Positions 33,490 through 44,593 of a DNA stretch of 64,000 nt are shown piece after piece. The first letter of the stretch is position 1; every line of letters begins with the position of its first letter. Source of the stretch: Macrothele yani (Eukaryota; Arthropoda; Arachnida; Araneae; Macrothelidae); the NCBI GenBank assembly GCA_039090855.1, contig CM077034.1, positions 224,457,331 through 224,521,330 of the forward strand, given 5' to 3'. Under the pieces are notes generated by a model that had not been told where the DNA came from, did no database searches, and saw only the letters and a program-made list of their open reading frames with translations. The position numbers and the translations under genes were made by a program.

Positions 33490-34618
33490 ACAATTTGAAC
33501 CATCGATGGACAGCCGAAATTTTAGATTGGATTCCAAGGGACAGGAAAAGACCCAGAAGAAGACCACGTGGGAGATGGGTGGATGAAATTCGAAAGTATG
33601 CGGGAGTGACATGGAGGAGACTGGCACAAGACAGACCGTTGTGGAGGAAACTTGGGGAGACCTTCGTCCAGCAGTGGATTGATAATGGTTGACAATGATG
33701 ATGATGATGATGATACAATTTGAACCATCGATGGACAGCCGAAATTTTAGATTGGATTCCAAGGGACAGGAAAAGACCCAGAAGAAGACCACGTGGAAGA
33801 TGGGTGGATGAAATTCGAAAGTATGCGGGAGTGACATGGAGGAGACTGGCACAAGACAGACCGTTGTGGAGGAAACTTGGTCAGACCTTCGTCCAGCAGT
33901 GGATTGATAATGGTTGACAATGATGATGATGATGATGATGATGATACAATTTGAACCATCGATGGACAGCCGGAATTTTAGATTGGATTCCAAGGGACAG
34001 GAAAAGACCCAGAAGAAGACCACATGGAAGATGGGTGGATGAAATTCGAAAGTATGCGGGACTGACATGGAGGAGACTGGCACAAGACAGACCGTTGTGG
34101 AGGAAACTTGGGGAGACCTTCGTCCAGCAGTGGATTGATAATGGTTGACAATGATGATGATGATGATGATACAATTTGAACCATCGATGGACAGCTGAGA
34201 TTTTAGATTGGATTCCAAGGGACAGGAAAAGACCCAGAAAAAGACCACATGGAAGATGGGTGGATGAAATTCGAAAGTATGCGGGAGTGACATGGAGGAG
34301 ACTGGCACAAGACAGACCGTTGTGGAGGAAACTTGGGAGACCTTCGTCCAGCAGTATATTGATAATGGTTGACAATGATGATGATGATGATGATACAATT
34401 TGAACCATCGATGGACAGCCGAAATTTTAGATTGGATTCCAAGGGACAGGAAAAGACCCAGAAAAAGACCACGTGGGAGATGGGTGGATGAAATTCGAAA
34501 GTATGCGGGAGTGACATGGAGGAGACTGGCACAAGACAGACTGTTGTGGAGGAAACTTGGGGAGACCTTCGTCCAGCAGTGGATTGATAATGGTTGACAA
34601 TGATGATGATGATGATGA
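31691..34618 (+). repeat. satellite formed from the LINE 3' end (13 units, 219-237 bp)
   Basis: Unit: GGACAGCCGAAATTTTAGAT (codons for TAEILDW) through FVQQWIDNG and stop, then GAT repeats of variable length, then the linker ACAATTTGAACCATCGATGG. Unit starts at about 31908, 32130, 32349, 32574, 32811, 33036, 33258, 33495, 33720, 33951, 34176 and 34400; length differences are mostly multiples of three because of the GAT run. A block around 32574-33258 recurs at 33720-34400, about 1,140 bp apart. The long open frames on either strand are a by-product of the repeat. Confidence 0.95.
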
Positions 34619-34627
34619 TGGATGAAT

Positions 34628-35797
34628 CGACCGTTTTAGGAAAAGAGCACGACTGACTTACAGAACTGTTTGTGGAGAATCAAAAAGTGTTAATGTCGAA
34701 GAAGTGGATGATGGGAAATCTATTGTTTTACCGGAACTGCTATCTGCATACGAAGCAAAAGATGTTTTCAACGCTGACGAGTGTGCTTTGTTTTACAACT
34801 TTATTCGTGACAAGACGTACTCTTTCATAGGAAGGAGCAGCCACGGAGTCAAAGTAAATAAAGAAAGATTGACACTTCTGGTAGGAGCTAATATGGATGG
34901 AACAGAAAAGTTACCTCTATTGGTCATTCGAAAATCGAAGAATCCGAGGTGCTTCAAAAATGTGAAAACTTTTCCATGCAATTACAGAAATAGCAAAAAC
35001 GGATGGATGATAGTTCAGATTTTTGAAGACTTTTTAATGGAATTTCAGAAGAAAATGGCCAAACAAATTGTTTTTTGTTATTTTTGGATAATTGCACAAC
35101 CCATCCAAAGAACACGGATCATCTGTAAAATGTATAAGTCATTTTCCTGCCACCTAACTCGACTTCAATGTTACAACCAGTGGACCAAGGAATAATTAAA
35201 ACCAGGAAACAATTCTACAGGAAACGTTTAGTTTATTGGCAACTGCAGAAGCTTGAATCAGACTCAAGTTACTCCAGATGCACACAGAAATTGAATTTAT
35301 TAGATGCTATGCATTTTATTGTTTCTTCGTGGGAAACGGTATCATCTTCGACGATCACAATTTGCTTCAGGAAAGTTGGTTTCAACGCTGATGAGCTTAG
35401 TTTTTCTGATAAAGAAAACAGTCATGACAACAATAAAGCTTGGAAAAATTTGCAAAAAAAAAAAAAAAAAAAACCCCAACTGAACTTTAAATCTTCCTTT
35501 GAAGAGTTTGCAAACGTTGACAAAGATGTTCCCACTTTTGAAATGCCAAATATCAACGATATTTGCGACATCGAAACGCAAGAGGGCGATGAAACAGAAA
35601 CGCAAGAAGATGAGTGCAGGCCAAATCCAACTTCAGCTGAAGCTGGTAAAGCACTAGAAACTTTTCGCCGCTTTATAGAAAGCCACGAACGTGTTCCATG
35701 GGACATAATGAGAAATTTGAGGGAAATGGACCCGTACTTTTTGAATCTAGCTGAAAAAAGGAAAAAAACAAACGCTTTTAGATCAGTATTTTTGTAA
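34628..35797 (+). pseudogene. pogo/Tigger-like transposase, N-terminus missing
   Basis: DDE-type transposase of the pogo/Tigger family. Reading starts at about 34628 as IDRFRKRARLTYRTVCGESK right after the LINE-derived GAT repeat, so the N-terminal DNA-binding domains are cut away. It runs through VFNADECALFY (first Asp, near 34773), GVKVNKERLTLLVGANMDGT and LPLLVIRKSKNPRCFKNVKT. A frameshift near 35070 leads to LLFLDNCTTHPKN (second Asp); then two stops precede LPPNSTSMLQPVDQGIIKTR (third Asp, near 35187). The rest is open to 35797 with a run of A (35453-35473) that gives poly-Lys and an acidic stretch (ETQEGDETETQEDE), ending NAFRSVFL. No N-terminal part was found at 27.9-28.2 kb. Confidence 0.88.
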
Positions 35798-35834
35798 TCC
35801 TGTAGCGTAATAAATGTAGTTTTCAATCCTCATA

Positions 35835-38800
35835 TTCAAGTTTAAATGGGTAAGTTGTGAAATTTTGTATGCTACTTTAAAATTAAATGACTAAGTTGTG
35901 AAAGTTGTTTATGTTACTTTAAAATTAAATGAGTAAGTTGTGAAAGTTTTTGTTACTTTAAAATTAAATGAGTAAGTTGTGAAAGTTTTTATGTTACTTT
36001 AAAATTAAATGAGTAAGTTGTGAAATTTTTTATGTTACTTTAAAACTAAATCAGTAAGCTGTGAAATTTTTTGTTACTTTAAAATTAAATGAGTAATTTG
36101 TGAAATTTTTGTTACCTTAAAATTAAATGAGTAAGTTGTGAAATTTTTTATGTTACTTTAAAATTAAATGAGTAAGTTGTGAAAGTTTTTATGTTACATT
36201 AAAATTAAATGAGTAAGTTGTAAAAGTTTTTATGTTACTTTAAAACTAAATCAGTAAGCTGTGAAATTTTTTGTTACTTTAAAATTAAATGAGTAATTTG
36301 TGAAATTTTTGTTACCTTAAAATTAAATGAGTAAGTTGTGAAAGTTTTTATGTTATTTTAAAATTAAATGAGTAAGTTGTGAAAGTTTTTATGTTACTTT
36401 AAAATTAAATGAGTAAGTTGTGAAAGTTTTTATGTTACTTTAAAATTAAATGAGTAAGTTGTAAAAGTTTTTATATTACTTCAAAATTAAATGAGTAAGT
36501 TGTGAAATTTTTTATGTTACTTTAAAATTAAATAAATAAGTTGTGGAATTTTTTATGTTACTTTAAAATTAAATGAGTAAGTTGTAAAAGTTTTTATGTT
36601 ACTTCAAAATTAAATGAGTAATTTGTGAAATTTTTTATGTTACTTTAAAATTAAATGAGTAAGTTGTGAAATTTTTTGTTACTTTAAAAGTAAATGAGTA
36701 AGTTGTGAAAGTTTTTATGTTACTTTAAAAGTAAATGAGTAAGTTGTGAAATTTTTTGTTACTTTAAAATGAAATAAGTTGTGAAAGTTTTTATGTTACT
36801 TTAAAATTAAATGAGTAAGTTGTGAAAGCTTTTATGTTACTTTAAAATTAAATGAGTAAGTTGTGAAAGTTTTTATGTTACTTTAAAATTAAATAAGTAA
36901 GTTGTGGAATTTTTTGTGTTACTTTAAAATTAAATGAGTAAGTTATGAAAGTTTTTATGTTACTTTAAAATCAAAGGAGTGAGTTGTGAAAGTTTTTATG
37001 TTACTTTAAAATTAAATGAGTAAGTTGTGAAAGTTTTTATGTTACTTTAAAATTAAATGAGTAAGTTGTGAAATTTTTTATGTTACTTTAAAACTAAATC
37101 AGTAAGCTGTGAAATTTTTTGTTACTTTAAAATTAAATGAGTAATTTGTGAAATTTTTGTTACTTTAAAATTAAATGAGTAAGTTGTGAAATTCTTTATG
37201 TTACTTTAAAATTAAATGAGTAAGTTGTGAAAGTTTTTGTTATTTTAAAATTAAATGAGTAAGTTGTGAAATTTTTTATGTTACTTTAAAATTAAATGGG
37301 TAAGTTGTGAAATTTTTTGTTACTTTAAAATTAAATAAGTTGTGAAATTTTTTATGTTACTTTAAAATTAAATGAGTAAGTTATGAAAGTTTTTATGTTA
37401 TTTTAAAATTAAATGAGTAAGTTGTGAAATTTTTATGTTACTTTAAAATTAAATGAGTAAGTTGTGAAATTTTTTGTTACTTTAAAAGTAAATGAGTAAG
37501 TTGTGAAATTTTTTGTTACTTTAAAATTAAATGAGTAAGTTGTGAAATTTTCTGTTACTTTAAAAGTAAATGAGTAAGTTGTGAAAGTTTTTATGTTACT
37601 TTAAAGTTAAATCAGTAAGTTGTGAAAGTTTTGATGTTACTTTAAAATTAAATGAGTAAGTGTGAAATTTTTTGTTACTTTAAAATTAAATAAGTTGTGA
37701 AAGTTTTTATGTTACTTTAAAATTAAATGAGTAAGTTGTGAAAGCTTTTATGTTACTTTAAAATTAAATGAGTAAGTTGTGAAAGTTTTTATGTTACTTT
37801 AAAATTAAATGAGTAAGTTGTGAAAGCTTTTATGTTACTTTAAAATTAAATCAGTAAGTTGTGAAAGTTTTTATGTTACTTCAAAATTAAATGAGTAAGT
37901 TGTGAAATTCTTTATGTTACTTTAAAATTAAATGAGTAAGTTGTGAAAGTTTTTATGTTATTTTAAAATTAAATGAGTAAGTTGTGAAATTTTTATGTTA
38001 CTTTAAAATTAAATGAGTAAGTTCTGAAATTTTTTGTTACTTTAAAATTAAATAAGTTGTGAAACTTTTTATGTTACTTTAAAATTAAATGAGTAAGTTG
38101 TGAAAGTTTTTATGTTATTTTAAAATTAAATGAGTAAGTTGTGAAATTTTTTGTTACTTTAAAATTAAATGAGTAAGTTGTGAAATTTTTTGTTACTTTA
38201 AAAGTAAATGAGTAAGTTGTGAAATTTTTTATGTTACTTTAAAATTAAATCAGTAAGTTGTGAAAGTTTTTATGTTACTTCAAAATTAAATGAGTAAGTT
38301 GTGAAATTTTTTATGTTACTTTAAAATTAAATAAGTAAGTTGTGGAATTTTTTGTTACTTTAAAATTAAATGAGTAAGTTATGAAAGTTTTTATGTTACT
38401 TTAAAATCAAATGAGTGAGTTGTAAAAGTTTTTTTGTTACTTTAAAATTAAATGAGTAAGTTGTGAAAGTTTTTATGTTACTTTAAAATTAAATGAGTAA
38501 GTTGTGAAATTTTTTATGTTACTTTAAAACTAAATCAGTAAGCTGTGAAATTTTTTGTTACTTTAAAATTAAATGAGTAATTTGTGAAAATTTTGTTACT
38601 TTAAAATTAAATGAGTAAGTTGTGAAATTTTTTATGTTACTTTAAAATTAAATGAGTAAGTTGTGAAATTTTTTGTTACTTTAAAAGTAAATGAGTAAGT
38701 TGTGAAATTTTTTATGTTACTTTAAAATTAAATGAGTAAGTTGTGAAATTTTTTGTTACTTTAAAAGTAAATGAGTAAGTTGTGAAAGTTTTTATGTTAC

Positions 38801-39722
38801 TTTAAAATTAAATGAGTAAGTTGTGAAAGTTTTGATGCTACTTTAAAATTAAATGAGTAAGTTGTGAAATTTTTTGTTACTTTAAAAATAAATAAGTTGT
38901 GAAAGTTTTTATGTTACTTTAAAATTAAATGAGTAAGTTGTGAAAGCTTTTATGTTACTTTAAAATTAAATGAGTAAGTTGTGAAAGTTTTTATGTTACT
39001 TTAAAATTAAATGAGTAAGTTGTGAAAGCTTTTATGTTACTTCAAAATTAAATGAGTAAGTTGTGAAATTTTTTATGTTACTTTAAAATTAAATAAGTAA
39101 GTTGTGGAATTTTTTGTTACTTTAAAATTAAATGAGTAAGTTATGAAAGTTTTTATGTTACTTTAAAATCAAATGAGTGAGCCGTGAAAGTTTTTGTGTT
39201 ACTTTAAAATTAAATGAGTAAGTTGTGAAATTTTTTATGTTACTTTAAAACTAAATCAGTAAGCTGTGAAATTTTTTGTTACTTTAAAATTAAATGAGTA
39301 ATTTGTGAAAATTTTGTTACTTTAAAATTAAATAAGTTGTGAAATTTTTTATGTTACTTTAAAATTAAATGAGTAAGTTGTGAAAGTTTTTATGTTATTT
39401 TAAAATTAAATGAGTAAGTTGTGAATTTTTTTATGTTACTTTAAAATTAAATGAGTAAGTTGTGAAATTTTCTGTTACTTTAAAAGTAAATGAGTAAGTT
39501 GTGAAAGTTTTTATGTTACTTTAAAATTAAATGAGTAAGTTGTGAAAGTTTTGATGTTACTTTAAAATTAAATGAGTAAGTTGTGAAATGTTTTGTTACT
39601 TTAAAAGTAAATGAGTAAGTTGTGAAATTTTTTATGTTACTTTAAAATTAAATGAGTAAGTTGTGAAATTTTTTTTTACTTTAAAAGTAAATGAGTAAGT
39701 TGTGAAAGTTTTTATGTTACTT
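35835..39722 (+). repeat. 41-bp minisatellite inside the pogo-like element (about 95 units)
   Basis: Unit TGTGAAAGTTTTTATGTTAC plus TTTAAAATTAAATGAGTAAG plus T. Common variants lack the ATG (TTTTTTGTTACT), or have AAAGTAAATG or AAACTAAATC. The array starts just after the transposase stop codon and ends 120 bp before the right end of the transposon. It is very AT-rich, with no coding potential; blocks of several units recur. Confidence 0.95.
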
Positions 39723-39854
39723 TACATTTTTAATCGCTAAAGTCTTACAAAACCCAATCAGACCCTTCCCGTTTAAGAAGTTCTCCCGCTTAAGAAGTTT
39801 TCAACGCTTCGTCCCAACGAAAACTTCTTAAGCGGGATCCACTGTACTAATGAT

Positions 39855-40545
39855 CCGATTTACTGGCGTAGAAAGTAAACACATTAGCGTTTCCAAGCTT
39901 TCGCACATCAACCAGATGGCTTTTTCAAGGAAGGTAGAAGGAAACTGCAAACTGGAAAAGTAGAACGCTTATCAATTTGAATGCGGGAACTTGACAATAA
40001 ACAGATGCGACGTTATATTCATTTAAAGATACGAGGCATCACGTTGGTTGCACGCGGGATCCTGGTAGAGAAAAGGCGTTACTTGAAGAATTGGTTCCAA
40101 ATTCGTGGCAACTCGAGTGAGAGACAATAATTGCAAGTATCGCTGCTGGTAATGAACTCCAAGGTTTCCCGAATGGCTGTACATTTAGGGGTAGAGTAGC
40201 TAGCTAATTTCTTTACATCATCCCACATAGGAATAATGGACTTGAATTTGACTTCTCTGGATAGTGCCGTGGGTACTTTACCATGTTTTGTGTCCCTTTT
40301 ATGTTCGTTGACTCTTATTCCAAACGAACGCTTGGTCATTCCAATGCAGTATCGTTTAGAGCCGTTCAGATACTGTAGGGGATCGCCTACACGACTGCTT
40401 CACAAGAGAGAGGTGGTTCATCACTATTTTTTTTTTAGTATGGTATATAAAAATGCAGGAGACCTTATGCCGACGCCGTATTTCATCTTCTTGAGGGTGT
40501 TTTTGAGTTTGTAAGACACACTTGGTATGTAGGGAATTGAGTCTA
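39855..40545 (-). pseudogene. Penelope-like retroelement fragment (GIY-YIG endonuclease end)
   Basis: Minus strand. DSIPYIPSVSYKLKNTLKKM near 40530-40470 and GSKRYCIGMTKRSFGIRVNE with HKRDTKHGK near 40355-40270 match the linker and GIY-YIG region at the end of Penelope-type polyproteins. The GIY-YIG signature is changed (YCIG for YYIG) and the two parts are in different frames, so it is broken. The open frame ends NQFFK at 40079. The sequence below (to about 39855, with GATGTGCGAAAGCTTGGAAA on the minus strand) is probably its 3' untranslated region. The reverse transcriptase part is absent. Confidence 0.7.
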
Positions 40546-41763
40546 CGCCAATAAATCGGATCCATAGTATTACTACTTAATTGGTGTACTGTTCCTCGTT
40601 ATAAATCTGATATTATTGGGTTGTCGGAAAACTCATGACGCATTTTGTCACCCGATGGCGGTTGGGCGGTTTTGGAAGTACTAGATGCATGCTCAGCTCT
40701 GTTATCGCTATGACATTCGACAGGTGCCAGTTCTAGCTGCAATCTAAAAGGAATAGTGAGCGATTTGGTTGATTTGCGGAGATTTTAGATCAAGTTGAAG
40801 ATGGAAGACCAAACTGTGCATTTTCGCCATATTTTACTGTTTTACTTCCGTAAAGGGAAGAACGCGCGTGAAGCGTGTGAAAAGTGACGTAAAGTGTACG
40901 GTGATAATGCTCTACAAAAACGTCAGTGCCAGCGGTGGTTCGCGAAATTCCGTGCTGGTGATTTTGACCTCGGCGATACTCCTCGGTCCGGGAGGCCCAC
41001 CGAGGTTGATGACGACCAAATCAAGGCATTGATCGAGTCAAACCCACGTTACACGACACGAGAGATTGCAGAATCATTGCAAATCCATCATTCAAGCGTT
41101 CACGACCACCTGAAGAAGCTGGCATATGTAAGCAAACTCGATGTGTGGGTTCCTCATGAACTCAAAGACGCTCAATTGACGGCGCGTATAAACATCTGCG
41201 ATATGCTCAATAAACGTAAGGAAAACGATCCTTTTTTGAAGCGAATGATAACTGGGGACGAAAAGTGGATTGTGTACAACAATGTGCTGCACAAACGGTC
41301 TCGGTCCCGACGTGCTGCTTCGCCTCAAACGACATCCAAAGCAGACATTCATCTGCGGAAGGTTCTGATCTCAGTGTGGTGGGATTTTAAAGGTGTCGTG
41401 TTTTTCGAGCTCCTACCACGGAACCAAACAATCAATTCGAATGTGTACTGTCGGCAATTGGACAGTTTGAACGAATCCATCATCCAGAAACGTCCAGAGC
41501 TCGTTCATCGTAAAGGTGTTGTGTTCCATCGCGATAACGCGAGACCACACACAAGTTTGATCACCCGCCAAAAATTATTGGAGCTTGGGTGGGATGTGTT
41601 GCCACACCCATCATACTTGCCTGACCTTGCGCCGTCAGACTTCCACTTGTTTCGCTCTCTTCAACAGTCCTTGCGTGGTATAACGTTCAATTCAGATGAG
41701 GCTGTAAATCTGTACCTTGTATAGTTTTTCGTCACGAATGGCAGATCCTTCTATGAACGAGGC

Positions 41764-44328
41764 GGTTCTACGTCAATTCGTCGCATGCGTCAATTCGTCG
41801 ACTGCGTCAATTCGTCGACTGCGACGATACGTCGAGCGTCAATTCGTCGAGGACAAATTCGTGGACTACGTCAATTCGTCGCGTTTACACATTTTGGTAA
41901 CATACAAAACGAATGCAGGAAAACGTACGATTTCGAACGTCTTGCTCCCTGATCAAATTTATAAAGTTTGGACACGCAGACAGGATAGGAATATTACGTT
42001 TTTCTTTGGCACTAAAAATATTAGACGGTAGACGGTTTTTGGAACGGGTCAGAGGCCCGGTTGGTCAGAGCCCCCATACACAAAATATTCCTAAAATCTA
42101 CAGTTTTCAATTTAGAACCACCAAATTTGGTATACTATCTTATGGTACTCTAACTTAGACGCTAGACGGTTTTGAAAGGGGTTGGAGCCCAGGGGTCAGA
42201 GCCCCCCCCCCCCCCAATAAAAAAATCGTAAAATCTACAGTTTCCAATTTAGAATCACCAAATTTGGTATACTATCTCATGGTACTCTAACTTAGACAGT
42301 AGACCGTTTTTGCAAGGAGTTGCAGCCCGAGGGGCCCCCTTAAAAAATCGCAAAATTTAGTTTTCAATTTAGAACCTCCAAATTTGGTACACTTTATTGT
42401 TATCTACGGCCTCTAACCTAGACCGTAGGTGTGGTAATGGAGTGCTGTATTGGGATGCAGTTCTTAAGAGTAAAAATTGTAATTTTTACGAACATTTTGA
42501 ATGGGCCCCCTTCACACCGGGCACCGACCCTTTCCATCTGCGGTCTAAGTTAGAATACAATGTGATAGTGTACCAAATTTGGTCGTTCTAAATTGGAAAC
42601 TGTATGTTTTACAAAAATTGGTATGGAGGGCTCTTACCCTCTGGCCAACCGTTTCCAAAAACCGTCTACATTCTAAGTTAGAGTACCATGATATAGTATA
42701 CCAAGTTTGGTGGTTCTAAATTGAAAACTGTGGATTTCACGAAATTTTTTATGGGGGGGGGCTCTGAACCCCGGGCTTCTACCCTTTCTCAAAACCATCT
42801 ACCGTCTAAGTTAGAACACCATGAGATAGTATACCAAATTTGGTGGTTCTAAATTGAAAACGGTATATTTTACGAAAATTTTGTATGGGGGGGGGGGCTC
42901 TGACCCCCGCGCCACGACCTGTTCCAAAAACCGTCTCCCGTCTAAGTTAGAGTTTCATGATACCAAATTTGGTGGTTCTAAATTGAAAATCATAGATTTT
43001 ACGAAAATTTTGTATGTGGGGGGCTCTTACCCCCTGCGCCTTGAGCTATTCCAAAAACCATCTACCGTCTAAGTTAGAATACCATGAGATAGTATACCAA
43101 ATTTGGTAGTTCTAAATTGAAAACTAGATTTTACGGCAATATTGTAGGCGGAGAGGGGGCTCTGATCCCCCCCTTCCGTTTCCAACCGCTTCCAAAAACT
43201 GTCTACTGCCTAAGTTAGAATACCACGAGATGGTATACCAGATTTGGTGGTTCTGAATTGAAAACTGTAGATTTTACGAAAAATTTTGTATATGGGGGCT
43301 CTGACCAACCGGGCCCTGCCCCGTTCCAAAAACCGTCTCAAATATTTTTAGTGCCAAAGAAAAAGCGTAATATTCCTATCCTGTCTGCGTGTCCAAACTT
43401 TATAAATTTGATCAGAGAGCAAGACGTTCGAAATCGTACGTTTTCCTGCATTCGTTTTGTATGTAACCAAAATCCGTTAAGGCGACGAATTGACGTAGTC
43501 GACGAATTGACGAAGTCGACGAATTTGTCCGCGACGAATTGACGCTCGATGAATCGCCGTGGTCGACGAATTGACGCGCGACGAATTGTTGTAGTCGACG
43601 AATTGACGCGCGACGAATTGACGCAGGCGACGAATTGACGTAGTCGACGAATTGACGCACGCGACGAATTGACGCGCGACGAATTCACGCAGGCGACGAA
43701 TTGTTGTAGTCGACGAATTGACGCGCGACGAATTGACGCAGGCGACGAATTGTTGTAGTCGACGAATTGACGCAGGCGACGAATTGTTGTAGTCGACGAA
43801 TTGACGCAGGCGACAAATTGTTGTAGTCGACGAATTGACGCGCGACGAATTGACGCAGGCGACAAATTGTTGTAGTCGACGAATTGACGAGCGACGAATT
43901 GACGCAGGCGACGAATTGACGTAGTCGACGAATTGACGCACGCGACGAATTGTTGTAGTCGACGAATTGACGCGCGACGAATTGTTGTAGTCGACGAATT
44001 GACGCGCGACGAATTGACGCAGGCGACGAATTGTTGTAGTCGACGAATTGACGCGCGACGAATTGACGCAGGCGACGAATTGTTGTAGTCGACGAATTGA
44101 CGCAGGCGACGAATTGTTGTAGTCGACGAATTGACGCAGGCGACGAATTGACGTAGTCGACGAATTGACGCACGCGACGAATTGTTGTAGTCGACGAATT
44201 GACGCGCGACGAATTGTTGTAGTCGACGAATTGACGCAGGCGACGAATTGTTGTAGTCGACGAATTGACGCAGGCGACGAATTGACGTAGTCGACGAATT
44301 GACGCACGCGACGAATTGACGTGACACC
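41764..44328. mobile_element. Foldback-like transposon, 2,565 bp, 9-bp target duplication
   Basis: Inserted in mariner D copy 1 and flanked by GAACGAGGC at 41755-41763 and 44329-44337. The whole element is an inverted repeat. Outer arms are arrays of the word GTCAATTCGTCG (left, about 41770-41885) or its complement (right, about 43478-44325). Next come unique-type arms of about 130 bp (41896-42025 against 43345-43475, with ACGAATGCAGGAAAACGTAC). The inner part has units of about 130 bp around the palindrome ACCAAATTTGGT, three in one orientation (42110-42400) and about six in the other (42560-43300), meeting near 42440-42530. No gene is present. Structure and 9-bp duplication match Foldback elements of Drosophila (MULE-related); the sequence itself is not one I recognise. 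Confidence 0.85.
43478..44325 (-). repeat. expanded 12-17 bp tandem array in the right Foldback arm
   Basis: About 50 short units built on CGACGAATTG followed by ACGCAGG, TTGTAGT, ACGCG, ACGTAGT or ACGCACG. The left arm holds fewer than ten. Long open frames in this stretch (300 or more codons, rich in RQFVDYNNSS-type peptides) result from the repeat lacking stop codons and are not genes. Confidence 0.9.
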
Positions 44329-44593
44329 GAACGAGGCATTGTGCAGCTCACTGAAAGATGGCAAAAGGTCATCGAACAAATCGGACATTATATCATTGAT
44401 TGATCTTTGTTCTTTCTATCAATAAATGACATTTGCAAAACATGGCTAAAATACGTCATGACGTTTCCGTCAGCATAATAACATTTACTTAAAGCTTCAA
44501 AAAAGACGTCTTAGGACTGGCTATACAGTAGGCTAGTATAATAATAATAAGTTGGTAATTCCTACCCTAAAGAAAAGAAACTTCAGATCTTAC

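Larger units (their letters stand above)
27899..39844 (+). mobile_element. pogo/Tigger-like transposon, 12 kb with nested insertions
   Basis: The ends CAGTGGATCCCACTTAAGAA (27899) and, read inward from 39844, CAGTGGATCCCGCTTAAGAA form inverted repeats of about 23 bp flanked by TA at 27897-27898 and 39845-39846. The word CTTAAGAAGT recurs subterminally at about 27910, 27926, 28007 and 28035 on the left and in related form at about 39770, 39787 and (inverted) 39821 on the right, which looks like clustered transposase binding sites. Inside are a LINE fragment, a Tc1 copy, a MITE, a second LINE piece with a satellite made from it, the transposase remnant and a 41-bp minisatellite. Without the insertions and arrays it would be about 2 kb or more. 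Confidence 0.88.
40801..44402 (+). pseudogene. mariner transposase (copy 1), stops and a large insertion
   Basis: Starts MEDQTVHFRHILLFYFRKGK at 40801. An in-frame TGA at 40885 interrupts ACEK-RKVYGDN. The long part 40894-41721 includes the helix-turn-helix regions (REIAESLQIHHSSVHDHLKK), WVPHEL, ITGDEKW (Asp 1), VFHRDNARPH (Asp 2) and PDLAPSDFHLF (Asp 3, DD34D spacing). A TAG at 41722-41724 replaces a Gln codon, then FFVTNGRSFYERG reaches the inserted element at 41764. After the insertion the C-terminus resumes at about 44329: GIVQLTERWQKVIEQIGHYI and ID, ending near 44402. The catalytic triad is intact; the breaks inactivate it. Confidence 0.92.
40616..44478 (+). mobile_element. mariner D copy 1, split by a Foldback-like element
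   Basis: Left end TTGGGTTGTCGGAAAACTCA after TA (40614-40615); right end read inward TTATGCTGACGGAAAC before TA (44479-44480). Without the 2,565-bp insertion and its duplicated 9 bp, the mariner is about 1.29 kb. It is the same family as the element at 60841-62112. Confidence 0.9.

Noticed and set aside
32065..34398. 777-codon minus-strand open frame rich in Ile runs and SSTTVCLVPVSSMS repeats
   Set aside because: It is the antisense of the LINE-derived satellite, whose unit length stays in frame because its variation is in GAT multiples. No start context or family similarity.
35835..39722. Possible CRISPR-like array
   Set aside because: Units are contiguous with no unique spacers, and the context is a eukaryotic transposon. 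The same applies to the 33-bp array at 45190-46760.
43338..44388. Open frames of 344, 303 and 162 codons with RQFVDYNNSS-type repeats
   Set aside because: They arise from a short repeat without stop codons in the Foldback arm, in several frames at once; the composition is purely repeat-driven.
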